Shown in pieces: positions 8,360 to 17,038 of a stretch of DNA of 36,315 nucleotides. Position numbers and translations under genes: made by a program. Source of the DNA: an uncultured Crocinitomix sp. (GTDB taxonomy: Bacteria; Bacteroidota; Bacteroidia; Flavobacteriales_D; Crocinitomicaceae); the NCBI GenBank assembly GCA_937136425.1, contig CAKZON010000084.1:1-36315 (forward strand). Reading direction: 5' to 3'. Position 1 is the first letter of the stretch. Each line of letters begins with the position of its first letter. The notes under the pieces were generated by a model. That model saw only the letters and a list, made by a program, of their open reading frames with translations. It had not been told where the DNA came from and did not search any database.

Positions 8360-8578
8360 ATGAGAAAAATAAAAAAAGTAGAAGAAGAAGATTTAGGTAA
8401 ATTTTCCATAGGAGAAACGGTATATCTAAAACACAATACGGCTTTAAAATTAAAAATTGTAAGACGATTAGGTGTGAGATATTTTTGTATTACCTCTAAA
8501 AAGATTCAAACTGAGATTATGTATCTCGAAGATGATTTAATTAGTAAATGGCAAATTCCATTTTTTAGTGTCAAATAA
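8360..8578 (+). CDS. Small conserved-type protein, 72 aa (VYAK/YFE family, copy 2)
   Basis: From ATG 8360 the product begins MRKIKKVEEEDLGKFSIGE; a GTG immediately before (8357) would add one residue. The core GETVYLK, LKLKIVRRLGVRYFCIT and IMYLEDDLISKW repeats the layout of the 66-aa protein at 7735, so the two are diverged duplicates within one cluster. It differs from its paralogue by a charged N-terminal extension (KKVEEEDLGK). A small SH3-like beta barrel is the likely fold. No function is known. Confidence 0.6.
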   Translation: MRKIKKVEEEDLGKFSIGETVYLKHNTALKLKIVRRLGVRYFCITSKKIQTEIMYLEDDLISKWQIPFFSVK

Positions 8579-8605
8579 ATTTTTACTCAATCCATTAACA
8601 GGCTT

Positions 8606-8962
8606 ATGAATTCAAAAGACTTATCAAATTTAATACAGGAAATAGAATCTACGAAGCCTCTAAAACTGCTAATCAAAGGGACGAGAGAAGATGCTCCAGT
8701 TCCAATTGGTTTTTACAATTCAAAAAAGCAATTCACTCCAGATATTGTAGCGAAATATTCAGATAAGAGAGATTTTTATGCTATTGAAAAGAATATTCCT
8801 GAAAAGGACATTCATTTATTGATTTTTAAATGGATTTTGTTTGCAGCAGAGGCTCGAAAAATGGCAGGCACTTTTTTTCTGGTCATTCCAAAATCAAAAA
8901 CTCATCTATGTAAAAAAATAATTCATGAAAAACAACTTGAAATTAAATTGATAACGCTCTAA
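8606..8962 (+). CDS. Hypothetical protein with possible PD-(D/E)XK-like core, 118 aa
   Basis: Product begins MNSKDLSNLIQEIESTKPLK. The order of elements (FTPDIVAKYSD, then RDFYAIEKN, then KWILFAAEARKMAGTFFLVIPK) recalls the core of restriction-endonuclease-like folds: a strand with PD, a strand with E and K, a helix, then a hydrophobic strand ending in VIPK. The acidic-x-lysine spacing is not canonical (EK rather than ExK), so the protein may be inactive or the match coincidental. Last gene of the plus-strand small-gene cluster; it converges with the dipeptidase gene 34 bp away. A gene is likely; the fold is a guess. Confidence 0.6.
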   Translation: MNSKDLSNLIQEIESTKPLKLLIKGTREDAPVPIGFYNSKKQFTPDIVAKYSDKRDFYAIEKNIPEKDIHLLIFKWILFAAEARKMAGTFFLVIPKSKTHLCKKIIHEKQLEIKLITL

Positions 8963-8996
8963 TACCACTTAATACTTATTTGTCAAAACATTAGGT

Positions 8997-9674
8997 CTAA
9001 TACTTAATCACACCATAAATGGCCTTATTTTTCTTTTTTTCAATTGCCCAAATAACGTTACCATAATCAAAGTGCCAGTACTCTTTTAAGTCTACAACAA
9101 AATCTTCATTTTCAAACAGATCAATTAATAATTTCCGATTTTTTTGTTGTGCAGGCATAATGTCTGGATGATAAGGATAACATTGGTCATTTAACTTAAT
9201 GTTAAGCCCTTTATTGGTTCCAAAATCCATTACCTCGTTTATTTCTTTATCAAATATTAAGGCATCAACAGCCCCTCCTGTGGCATGCATGGATTTTTCT
9301 TCAGGAGCTACAAAGCGTGCAATCATAGTATTGATTTCTGTAACTGATTTATTAGGATATTCTACTTCTAAAGCAATCAACCGATTATTCCAAATTTTAC
9401 GTTGATGCAAAAAAGAACGCCAAGCAGAACGAATAATCAATGTTTTGTTTTGTTTTTCTAAAGCCTGGCTAATTCGACTTATTTTTCCAACAATCTCTTG
9501 CCGAACCAGGTAATTGTAGCCTTCCATAAACGAAGGTTCATAAATTAAATTAAGATCTGTATCCTTTAAACTTATTAAAGACGAATAGTTTTCTGAAATA
9601 GGTGTTATTGGTATAAGTGATTTGTTTAACAAATCTTTTTCTTGTACGTTATTGCAATATTCTTCTGATGTCAT
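8997..9674 (-). CDS. VanX/DdpX-type D-alanyl-D-alanine dipeptidase (peptidase M15D)
   Basis: Zinc D,D-dipeptidase family, which splits D-Ala-D-Ala and related dipeptides. 225 residues, the usual family size. Zinc ligands and catalytic residues are present: S-M-H130-ATGGAV-D137, E198-Y-W-H201, and R86 in IRSAWRS, corresponding to VanX H116, D123, E181, H184 and R71. No signal peptide is visible, so it is probably cytoplasmic. The start codon overlaps the racemase stop as ATGA (9671-9674), indicating translational coupling and a shared pathway with the two upstream genes. Nothing nearby resembles vanH, vanA or vanRS, so peptide recycling or D-amino-acid use is more likely than glycopeptide resistance. 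Confidence 0.92.
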   Translation of the reverse strand: MTSEEYCNNVQEKDLLNKSLIPITPISENYSSLISLKDTDLNLIYEPSFMEGYNYLVRQEIVGKISRISQALEKQNKTLIIRSAWRSFLHQRKIWNNRLIALEVEYPNKSVTEINTMIARFVAPEEKSMHATGGAVDALIFDKEINEVMDFGTNKGLNIKLNDQCYPYHPDIMPAQQKNRKLLIDLFENEDFVVDLKEYWHFDYGNVIWAIEKKKNKAIYGVIKY

Positions 9675-10735
9675 AAATTAATATATCTTTTAATAATGTG
9701 TGGAGAATTCATAGCGGATAATAAGGCGGAATAATTCATATTGAAGGAGAGCTCTTTTCCAACCTTTAAATTAACCTTCTTTGAATCAACCATAAGGTGA
9801 TCGCTACTCGCTCCTAAAATTTTTATAGCAGCTATTGGTTTTAAACCAGTAACAGCAACATCCTGTATACCTATTCCTAATATAGCCCTTTTCATCATGC
9901 CTTGTTTCATACTCTTAGAATTAGGATTTAATGAGTTTTTAAAACTATTACACTGAGAAATAGAAGGCTTTGTTTTATATTCAATTACTTCTGAAACTAA
10001 TTTGAAAGCATTAAGAAATAAACCTGGAATTGGGTTTCTATAAGGTACATCTCTTCCCAAATAAATAGATTCTCCAATACGTAAATTGTTAATAGGTTTA
10101 ATTTTTATTACATTTTTGAACCATTCATAATTTGCAGAATTTCCAGCAGAGATAAACTGCAATTTTATGCCAAATTTTAATTCTACCTTTTGAACAATTT
10201 TGGAAAAAAAGGACATGTTTTCATTTGTTGGTTTGACACCAATGAAACACGCAAGATTGGCCGCAATACCTATCAATTCGATACCTTTTAATTTTAATAT
10301 TTGTTCTACTGTGTCTTCAATGTCAGCTGGCATAACTCCTTCTCGAAGATCCCCTAATTCCATCATCAATATTATTTTATGTTTCTTATTTGAAATTAAA
10401 GCGAATTTCGATAAATTTTGAATCACTATTATTTCTGAGTTGAGGCTTATATCAGTTGATTCAACAGTTTCTTTAGCTTGACTTAAAAAAGGTATTCTTA
10501 ATAAAAGAAATTGAGCTTTAACACCGGCTTTACGCATTTTAATAATATTCGAAATTCGCGAATCAGCTAGTATTTTAATACCACTCTTAACCAGTACTTT
10601 GGCAATGTTCGAATCTCCATTGACCGCTTTGGTTACACCAATCAAACTGATGCCTTTTAAGCCGTAAATATCAATTAAACTTTTTGTGTTGTGTCCGATT
10701 TTTTTTAAGTCAATTTCAATTCTTGGAGTTAACAT
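9671..10735 (-). CDS. PLP-dependent racemase, alanine racemase N-terminal type (ornithine-racemase-like)
   Basis: 354 residues, an alanine-racemase-type barrel without the full classical C-terminal domain. The PLP lysine is K36 in IGVTKAVNGD. Further family marks are ELGDLREG (about residue 126), the phosphate-binding ISAGNSANY, and LRIGESIYLGRDVPY. The DLREG motif and length fit the clostridial ornithine racemase/YhfX-like group better than Alr. It should racemise an amino acid, but the substrate is not readable. The middle gene of a three-gene operon, overlapping the DUF1611 gene by 20 bp upstream and the dipeptidase by 4 bp downstream. That context points to a D-amino acid. Confidence 0.88.
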   Translation of the reverse strand: MLTPRIEIDLKKIGHNTKSLIDIYGLKGISLIGVTKAVNGDSNIAKVLVKSGIKILADSRISNIIKMRKAGVKAQFLLLRIPFLSQAKETVESTDISLNSEIIVIQNLSKFALISNKKHKIILMMELGDLREGVMPADIEDTVEQILKLKGIELIGIAANLACFIGVKPTNENMSFFSKIVQKVELKFGIKLQFISAGNSANYEWFKNVIKIKPINNLRIGESIYLGRDVPYRNPIPGLFLNAFKLVSEVIEYKTKPSISQCNSFKNSLNPNSKSMKQGMMKRAILGIGIQDVAVTGLKPIAAIKILGASSDHLMVDSKKVNLKVGKELSFNMNYSALLSAMNSPHIIKRYINL

Positions 10736-11819
10736 GATTTTTTAGATCAGAATATTTTTTTTGTAATTGAGGAAATTGATCAATAATTTTATCTATCAGT
10801 TTATTACAACCATATTTCAATACATCAGTTGTAGTTAACTCATAGATCATTTCGTATTCGTTAATGGTGTTTTCCAACTCCTTGTCTGTCATCCCTTCGT
10901 GGTTAATTGTAATCGCAATAACCTCAGTGTCTGAAAATGCTTCGATAAGGTTAATCTCATAATTTAAAGGAGGGATCGATATATTGGGATAATCGCAATG
11001 ATTTTTTCTTTTAGGGGCGTCTTGTATGATTACTGCATCTGGTGAAGACCCTTTAAGTATTGCAGAAGATGAAGTGAATGCTGGATGACTCAAGGCACCC
11101 TGTCCTTCAACAATAATAATGTCTGGATTTTCTGCTTTATCAGCAGTTAAAATGGCATGTTCTACCTCACCTGTAGCAAATCCAGAACTTAACATATCTA
11201 TTGCTACACCATATTTAGCACCTTGTAGTATACCTGTTTGACCAGTAGCAATAAATACCGTATTAACTCCCTTTATATTTAGTGCTTTCACCAACCGTAA
11301 TGCGGTGGTTCTTTTACCAACAGCACAGTCTGTTCCTAAGATGGCAATGATTGGAGTTGTTAATGCATGTATATCTCCTGTAAAATGATGCAGGTGGGTT
11401 CTGATTGGGGGTTTTCTGATATCATAAAGTTCAACATGGTATTCTTTTGCCATTTCTACGAATTCATTGTCATCTGCAAAAAATTCAGGTAGACCGTTTA
11501 TAATATTCATTCCCTTTTTTATAGCATTCTTAATTATTGCTCTTTCTTTGATGTTCAGAAAGGTGGAAAAGGGAGCAATTCCGTATATGAAACAGCTTGG
11601 AATTATCGTTAAATGATAAAGTGCGTCTTCTATATTTTGGAATATTGGTACACTATTTTTTATTCCATCAAGGCATTGTCCTGAATCCTGTCCAGCTTTT
11701 GTGCTATCAATTATGCCGACAATTTCATACTTGTCTGAATTTCTTAAAAGTCCATTAGTAACTTTCCCGTCAACTTTTCCAAACTCATTCTCGCAATATA
11801 CTAAGGCTGTAATTTTCAT
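10716..11819 (-). CDS. DUF1611 P-loop protein, DgcN-like (D-glutamate N-acetyltransferase family)
   Basis: 367 residues, two domains. The N-terminal about 150 have a Rossmann-like fold (IVGIIDSTKAGQD, CFIYGIAPFS). The C-terminal domain carries a Walker A P-loop at about 162-171 (GTDCAVGKRTT), then VFIATGQTGIL, DIIIVEGQGALSHPAF, and KRKNHCDYP, all typical of DUF1611. Members of this family (DgcN) were linked to D-glutamate catabolism with a dipeptide-epimerase-like partner, DgcA. No enolase-superfamily partner is seen here; the next gene is a PLP racemase instead. First gene of the operon; only an AT-rich 82-bp gap separates it from the small membrane-protein gene upstream. Family assignment is firm, and the substrate here is inferred. 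Confidence 0.87.
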   Translation of the reverse strand: MKITALVYCENEFGKVDGKVTNGLLRNSDKYEIVGIIDSTKAGQDSGQCLDGIKNSVPIFQNIEDALYHLTIIPSCFIYGIAPFSTFLNIKERAIIKNAIKKGMNIINGLPEFFADDNEFVEMAKEYHVELYDIRKPPIRTHLHHFTGDIHALTTPIIAILGTDCAVGKRTTALRLVKALNIKGVNTVFIATGQTGILQGAKYGVAIDMLSSGFATGEVEHAILTADKAENPDIIIVEGQGALSHPAFTSSSAILKGSSPDAVIIQDAPKRKNHCDYPNISIPPLNYEINLIEAFSDTEVIAITINHEGMTDKELENTINEYEMIYELTTTDVLKYGCNKLIDKIIDQFPQLQKKYSDLKNHVNSKN

Positions 11820-11901
11820 ATATCAATTTTATATATTGTATTTATTCAGGATGGAAATTTTAAACTAAAAAAAGAGGGTTCAAATATGAATAGAATTGAA
11901 C

Positions 11902-12168
11902 CTAATTAGGTTTTAATAAGTATAGTACAAGGCATTCAATTCCAACCAAAAAGAATGTTCCAAAAAATGTTGAGCGTAGAAAAAGAACATGATTGATATG
12001 ATGTAGTAGTTTTCTATGAAAACCAAGAGGTCGGGTGTCATAATAATCATAACGATATTTATCAATCATTCTATATCGGTGTATCCCTTTAATTATGATA
12101 AGTGCAACATAGTTGATTAAATGCAATATGAATAGAAATGCAATAAATGTCAAACCTAGTCCTTCCAT
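11902..12168 (-). CDS. Small two-helix membrane protein, 88 aa
   Basis: Product begins MEGLGLTFIAFLFILHLINY. Two hydrophobic helices (about 3-28 and 65-86) flank a strongly basic, tyrosine-rich loop with RYRMIDKYRYDYYDTRP, then HRKLLHHINH. No family is recognised. It lies 82 bp upstream of the DUF1611 operon on the same strand and may be read with it. Confidence 0.55.
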   Translation of the reverse strand: MEGLGLTFIAFLFILHLINYVALIIIKGIHRYRMIDKYRYDYYDTRPLGFHRKLLHHINHVLFLRSTFFGTFFLVGIECLVLYLLKPN

Positions 12169-12224
12169 ATCTATGTTTTTAAGAATGTATGCTAAACTCG
12201 AAATTCGCTTAAATTAATAGTGCT

Positions 12225-12347
12225 TTACAAATTATCTACTAGACTTTTTTCTTTTTTCTTTGCAGCTTTAGCTGCACGTTTTTCTTTTAATGTTCTTGTG
12301 GGTGCTGTCTTTCCTGATTTACCTTTTCCTTCTTTTTCCTTTGGCAT
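12225..12347 (-). CDS. Very small lysine-rich protein, 40 aa
   Basis: ATG at 12347, TAA at 12227-12225. Product begins MPKEKEGKGKSGKTAPTR and continues TLKEKRAAKAAKKKEKS; about two in five residues are lysine or arginine. Short basic proteins of this style are seen in many Bacteroidota and may bind nucleic acid or be disordered. It lies 57 bp upstream of the 88-aa gene on the same strand. Composition bias makes homology hard to judge; coding status rests on the clean frame. Confidence 0.5.
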   Translation of the reverse strand: MPKEKEGKGKSGKTAPTRTLKEKRAAKAAKKKEKSLVDNL

Positions 12348-12757
12348 GTTATTTTGTTTAGATTAAAACGAATCTTGATGGAGCTAATCGAACCGAAAAA
12401 AAAAATTTCGAGTTTAATAATATAACCTCCAAATGCACGTGCAATTATATATCAAAGGTGAGGATAAATAGTGATTGAAAGATTATACCTATATGTGCTT
12501 AATTTACATAAATCACATATTAATCGAATCTTTAACAGGTTTAATATTCAAGAATGAGACAATTATTGTAAAGCATGGACCAAAACTTCGGTGAAGGAAC
12601 GAAAAATTTTCAGTGAATCTCGCTAAAAAAATTAACCTCAAATGGTTTCGATAGATTAACTAGGGTAGCAAAGCAATTAGAAAAAAAAATCAATACATTT
12701 GGCCAAGCAAACTTCCCACGGCTTGTTAATTTATAAGATTAGTCTAAACCTAAAATC
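12348..12757. other. Gene-free 410-bp region between divergent genes
   Basis: AT-rich spacer between the small basic-protein gene (minus) and the first HTCS gene (plus). It holds a 10-bp palindrome TGCACGTGCA near 12435. No TAnnTTTG element, no TTAC pair at 21-bp spacing, and no coding frame that I trust were found. It presumably carries the HTCS promoter. Confidence 0.5.
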
Positions 12758-15562
12758 ATGAGGGAAAATATTTACATTCTAATAACTCTTCTATTTTCTG
12801 CAATTAATGTTTTAGGGCAAGGTATTACAACTACTGATAAGTTTCAAGAAGATTCTGTTTTGATCACTAAGTTATTTGATCGCGCTTTATACGAAAGAGA
12901 GAATAGCGATTCATTGCTCTCTGAAGCATTTAATGTTGTTGAAAATCATGATGTTGAACAGCTGGAAATAAAGACAATATTTCTATACAATAAAGCGAAG
13001 TACGAATATTTAACACAAAATTTTGACGAAGTATTAAAGACATGTGCGGAAGGACTAGATTTATTAAAAAATGACCCCTACAACCAACAAGTTGCAAATT
13101 TTTGCAGCCTAATTGGTAATGTCAAGGCTTTTAAGAATGAACCTTTAGATGGTATCTTTTTTTTAAGGAGAGCAACATACATTTCTGATTATAATGGATT
13201 GGAGACAAAATCAGGCCTTTTAAAGAATAATATCGCGAATATTTATCTATCCCTTCGCGATTATGAATCGGCATATAAGTATAGCTCAGAAGCGTATGAT
13301 ATGTTAAAAAAATATGATGATCCTGGCCTAAGAACGATTGCTGGAGTAAAGGCTTTGGCTGCTTTGAAAATTGGAAAAGAAGAGGAAGCTAGAGAGTTGG
13401 GAGAAGAATCAGTAATACGTTCAGAAGAGTCAAATTATCCAATGGGTTTAATTCTTGGTCATATCGTTCTGGGGGAATATTATTTGTTGAAAAAAGACTA
13501 TCAAACGTCCTTAGAGCATTTGTTGTTATCTCTAGAGTTGAGCGAAATGTATAGACAAGCGAATTTTATTATGCTCTCTAAAATTTCCTTGCTTTCGTGT
13601 TATAATCAATTAAAACAGTTTGATGTGGCTGTAAAATATGGTGAAGAGGCTTTGGCTGAAACACGAGAACAAAATAATGAAAGTACTGAATATGCAATTC
13701 TGAAAAATTTGAGCGAATCTTATGCCGGATTAAATGACATGACTAAGGCCTATGAATATTTAGAGGAATCTCACACCTTGTTTTCAGCTGTTAATGACAT
13801 TGAAAATAAAGAAATAATTAATGAACTCTTAATAGAATATCAAACAGAGGTTAAAGAACAAGAAATAGTACTTTTAAAATCTGAAAAAAAATTATCGGAA
13901 CAACGCAAAAAAAGCCAGAATTATTTGCTGATAGGTGCAATTACAATTCTAATAGTAATTGTATTATTTCTATTTCTATTATCGCGAAACAGAAAAAAAA
14001 CGAGAGATAAATTGGTAGAATTAGATAGTGTTAAAACAACTTTTTTTGAAAATATTTCTCACGAATTTAGGACCCCATTAACGCTGATTAGATTGCCAAT
14101 TAAAGATGCAATTGATAATGAAAAATCATTGTCGAAAGAGCATAAGATGGTGGTTTACGATAATACAAAGCGATTGCAATACCTTATTGACGATTTGTTA
14201 ATGATGGCACAACTTGAGAGTAATAAAATAACTCAAAATCAGACCATTCAAAACCCGATTGGCCAGATTGAAAATTTGTTTTCTCAATTTGAATTTTATG
14301 CTGAGCGTAAAAAAATACATTATTCTAAGCATATCGAAAATTCTTCTCTGCTCGCCAAATATGATCGAAAAGTTGTGGATAAGGTTTTTAGTAATTTGGT
14401 TACTAACGCACTCAAGTTTTGCCCTGAAAATGGCGAAGTTAAAGTAAATGCAAAAATAGTGAAGAATGAACTTATACTCTCAGTTAGCGATAACGGAATA
14501 GGGCTATCGAGTTCAGAGCAAGTTAAAATATTTGATCGATTTTACCGTGTAGAAGGAGGGAGAAATACTGAAGCCGGAACAGGTATTGGACTGTCTTTGA
14601 CTAAAAGATTACTCGTTTTGAATAACGGTAGCATAAATGTTGAAAGCACCAAAGGAGTAGGGAGCGTTTTTACAGCAGTTTTACCATTAGAAATATCGAC
14701 TGAATCTGCAAGTATTAATACGGAAGAAAGTAATTTGATTGATGCTTATGAATTGCATGAAAATCAAAGTGATGAGTCTGAGTTGTTAATTGATAACAAC
14801 AATAAACCTATATTATTAATTGTTGAGGATAATATTAATCTACAGCGGTATCTTCAAACAGATTTGGCAAATGAATTCAGAATTTATACCGCAAACAATG
14901 GGGCAGAAGGACTCAAAAAAGCGTTGGAGGTAGTTCCTGATATTATTGTTTCAGACTGGATGATGCCTGAAATGTCAGGAATTGAATTATGTAAAGCAGT
15001 CAAATCAAATAGTATTACGAGTCATATTCCGGTTTTATTATTAACGGCAAAATCGCAGGTTGAAGATAAAATAGAAGGATATGAAACGGGGGCAGATGCC
15101 TATTTTTCTAAGCCTTTTGATTTGAATGAATTAAAAGCAAGGATAAAAGGATTGTTAAAACAAAGACAATTACTTTATGAGAAATTTAGTGATTCAGATA
15201 TTCAACTTTCAAGCCCTACAACTAATTCTTTAGATGTTGAATTTTGGGAAAAATTCAACATCTATATAAAAAATAATATCTCGGATCCAGAATTAAATGC
15301 GAATCAAATAGCTGAACATTTGGGGATGAGTAGAATGCAACTCCATAGAAAATTAACAGCACTCACAGGTCAAAATTTGAGATCTTTTATCAAGAATTTA
15401 AGAATGGATTTAGCGACAAAATTACTCAAGGATTCTGGAAATAGAATTTCTGATGTTAGCCTTAAAATTGGCTACGAAGATCAATCTGCTTTTTCTAGAG
15501 CCTTTAAAAAAGAACTTGGGGTTTCACCTACAGAGTATCGTAAAAACTTAATGAGTAAATAG
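12758..15562 (+). CDS. Hybrid two-component system protein (HTCS 1): TPR sensor, kinase, receiver, AraC HTH
   Basis: 934-residue one-protein signalling system in the inner membrane. A signal peptide/anchor covers 1-20 (ILITLLFSAINVLG). Periplasmic TPR-like helices span about 30-370, with a coiled coil near 360-385. One transmembrane helix is at about 388-407. The HisKA motif FFENISHEFRTPLT holds H435. The ATPase domain shows NLVTNALKFCP, DNGIGLS and GTGIGLSLTK. A receiver domain at about 684-800 has phospho-acceptor D733 in VSDWMMPE and the lysine of SKPF. An AraC double HTH occupies about 838-930 (LGMSRMQLHRKLTALTG, then ISDVSLKIGYEDQSAFSRAF). The TPR sensor differs from the beta-propeller sensor of polysaccharide HTCS proteins. 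Paired sites in the next two promoters are the predicted targets. Confidence 0.93.
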   Translation: MRENIYILITLLFSAINVLGQGITTTDKFQEDSVLITKLFDRALYERENSDSLLSEAFNVVENHDVEQLEIKTIFLYNKAKYEYLTQNFDEVLKTCAEGLDLLKNDPYNQQVANFCSLIGNVKAFKNEPLDGIFFLRRATYISDYNGLETKSGLLKNNIANIYLSLRDYESAYKYSSEAYDMLKKYDDPGLRTIAGVKALAALKIGKEEEARELGEESVIRSEESNYPMGLILGHIVLGEYYLLKKDYQTSLEHLLLSLELSEMYRQANFIMLSKISLLSCYNQLKQFDVAVKYGEEALAETREQNNESTEYAILKNLSESYAGLNDMTKAYEYLEESHTLFSAVNDIENKEIINELLIEYQTEVKEQEIVLLKSEKKLSEQRKKSQNYLLIGAITILIVIVLFLFLLSRNRKKTRDKLVELDSVKTTFFENISHEFRTPLTLIRLPIKDAIDNEKSLSKEHKMVVYDNTKRLQYLIDDLLMMAQLESNKITQNQTIQNPIGQIENLFSQFEFYAERKKIHYSKHIENSSLLAKYDRKVVDKVFSNLVTNALKFCPENGEVKVNAKIVKNELILSVSDNGIGLSSSEQVKIFDRFYRVEGGRNTEAGTGIGLSLTKRLLVLNNGSINVESTKGVGSVFTAVLPLEISTESASINTEESNLIDAYELHENQSDESELLIDNNNKPILLIVEDNINLQRYLQTDLANEFRIYTANNGAEGLKKALEVVPDIIVSDWMMPEMSGIELCKAVKSNSITSHIPVLLLTAKSQVEDKIEGYETGADAYFSKPFDLNELKARIKGLLKQRQLLYEKFSDSDIQLSSPTTNSLDVEFWEKFNIYIKNNISDPELNANQIAEHLGMSRMQLHRKLTALTGQNLRSFIKNLRMDLATKLLKDSGNRISDVSLKIGYEDQSAFSRAFKKELGVSPTEYRKNLMSK

Positions 15563-15586
15563 GTTGAAGATGCTGTTTTTACTGGG

Positions 15587-15653
15587 TTGTTACAAAATGC
15601 ACTACAATGGTTACGTAGTGCACAAGACATCATAATAGTTCGTAATACATTTG
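15587..15653 (+). promoter_or_regulatory. Promoter with paired HTCS-type half-sites (beta-helix lipoprotein gene)
   Basis: Half-site 1 is TTGTTACAAAATGCAC (15587-15602) and half-site 2 is TGGTTACGTAGTGCAC (15608-15623), exactly 21 bp apart. A perfect -7 element TACATTTG lies at 15646-15653, 35 bp after the second TTAC (15611). No -33 TTTG is seen where expected, as is usual for activator-dependent promoters. The TGCACTAC/GTAGTGCA arms around 15610 also form an inverted repeat. Direct repeats two helical turns apart fit binding by an AraC-type double HTH. The same sites occur before the gene at 17130. Confidence 0.65.
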
Positions 15654-15696
15654 AATTGAGTAAGAAAACTCAATTTAAAAGAAAACGAATTTTATT

Positions 15697-16965
15697 ATGA
15701 AAATGAAAAAAATCTCTCTGTTATTTTCGCTATTTGCTGTGCTCACTTTCTCTTGTAAAAAAGAAGTACCTATTGAACCCGGAACAGAAACATCTCCATT
15801 AATTATTGATGCTGATATCACTGAAACAACAACGCTAACTAATCGTGTTGCTGACTCGACAATAGCAGATTATTGTATTACCAATTTTATTGCGATAAGA
15901 AACGGTGCGGGTTTAATTATAGAACCTGGTGTAACAATTGAATTTACTGCAGATGCTGGAATTTCAGTTGGTACCTATACAGAAGCAGGCTATATTATTG
16001 CAGACGGATACTTCTCAAGTAAAATAACCTTTACTGGAAAAACTAAATCTCCAGGGTTTTGGAGAGGCATAGCAATTTCTCCTACCAATGCTGATGCTAG
16101 AAACTTAATAGACAATTGCATTATAGAATATGCGGGAAGTAGTTTGTTAGGAACTTCTACGGCTGGATTCGGGTATAGATCTGCAATTGGTGTTGGTACA
16201 GATTCTGATGGAAGTACGGGATTGGTAAGTATAAAAAATAGCACAATTAGAAATAACAGTGGTAAAGGATATTCCTGTAAAACCAATTCTGGCTTGAACG
16301 AATTTTTTAATAATAAGTTTATAGGCAACAGTGAAGAGGCCATTTATATGGGCGCAATTGGGTTCTCAAAAATTGATGTAGTAACCTCGTTCACAGGAAA
16401 TGGCTTTGACGGTATCTACCAAGATTCCTTTGATGCTAGTATTGAAACCATTTCAGATGGAAGTACACATACTTGGGCGAATGAGAATGGACCCTATTTT
16501 CTTTCTAGAGGAATAAGGCTAAATAATCCTTCAGCCAGTTTAAGTTTGGATTTTGGAGTGGAGTTAATAATGGGAGATGGAACCATGATAAATTGTAAAG
16601 AAGGAACCTTCACCGCTATTGGTCATCTTGCTGAAAACAGAATAACGATAAGAGGTCAAAGTCCTGGGTTTTCTTCATGGAGAGGAATTTTAATAGAAGC
16701 AAATACAGACAATTTTATTAGAAATTGTGACATAAGTGAAGGGGGAAATGAGATTTTCTTAGCTGCAGGCTGTAATGGAAGTGCTAATATTGGAGTTTTT
16801 TATTGGGCCGGGAACTTAGGCAAAGTAACGGTGGAAGGTTGTTCATTAAATAATAGCGGTGGTTGCGGAATTTATAACGAAACATTTTCCCCAACTCAAC
16901 ACGGAGATTTAACGCAAACCGAAAATACCTTTAGTGGAAATGCTTCAGGTAATATATGTGATTAA
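15697..16965 (+). CDS. Exported lipoprotein with right-handed parallel beta-helix
   Basis: 422 residues. Signal peptide with lipobox FAVLTFSC, acylated at C20, followed by KKEVPIEPG. The body is beta-helix-like, with short turn repeats typical of the family (NLIDNCIIEYAG, GLVSIKNSTIRNNSG, NEFFNNKFIGNSE, NFIRNCDISEGGNE, GKVTVEGCSLNNSGGCG). Proteins of this type are surface or periplasmic and either bind or cleave polysaccharides or serve as structural proteins. No catalytic set of a known lyase family is recognised. Asparagine- and glycine-rich turns dominate. First gene after HTCS 1 and under a promoter with paired half-sites. No T9SS tail is visible. Confidence 0.85.
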   Translation: MKMKKISLLFSLFAVLTFSCKKEVPIEPGTETSPLIIDADITETTTLTNRVADSTIADYCITNFIAIRNGAGLIIEPGVTIEFTADAGISVGTYTEAGYIIADGYFSSKITFTGKTKSPGFWRGIAISPTNADARNLIDNCIIEYAGSSLLGTSTAGFGYRSAIGVGTDSDGSTGLVSIKNSTIRNNSGKGYSCKTNSGLNEFFNNKFIGNSEEAIYMGAIGFSKIDVVTSFTGNGFDGIYQDSFDASIETISDGSTHTWANENGPYFLSRGIRLNNPSASLSLDFGVELIMGDGTMINCKEGTFTAIGHLAENRITIRGQSPGFSSWRGILIEANTDNFIRNCDISEGGNEIFLAAGCNGSANIGVFYWAGNLGKVTVEGCSLNNSGGCGIYNETFSPTQHGDLTQTENTFSGNASGNICD

Positions 16966-17038
16966 TTCATTTTGAAAATGCAGGATGAATCTCACACTCT
17001 TTAAAGGTTATCCTGTGAAAAGCATGAAAGTGTAGCAA

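Noticed and set aside
8997..11819. Glycopeptide-resistance (van) cluster
   Set aside because: Only the VanX-type gene is present; there is no D-lactate dehydrogenase, D-Ala-D-Lac ligase or VanRS pair.
16981..17014. Terminator after the beta-helix lipoprotein gene
   Set aside because: The CAGGAT/ATCCTG stem is only 6 bp with a 22-nt loop and no T-run.
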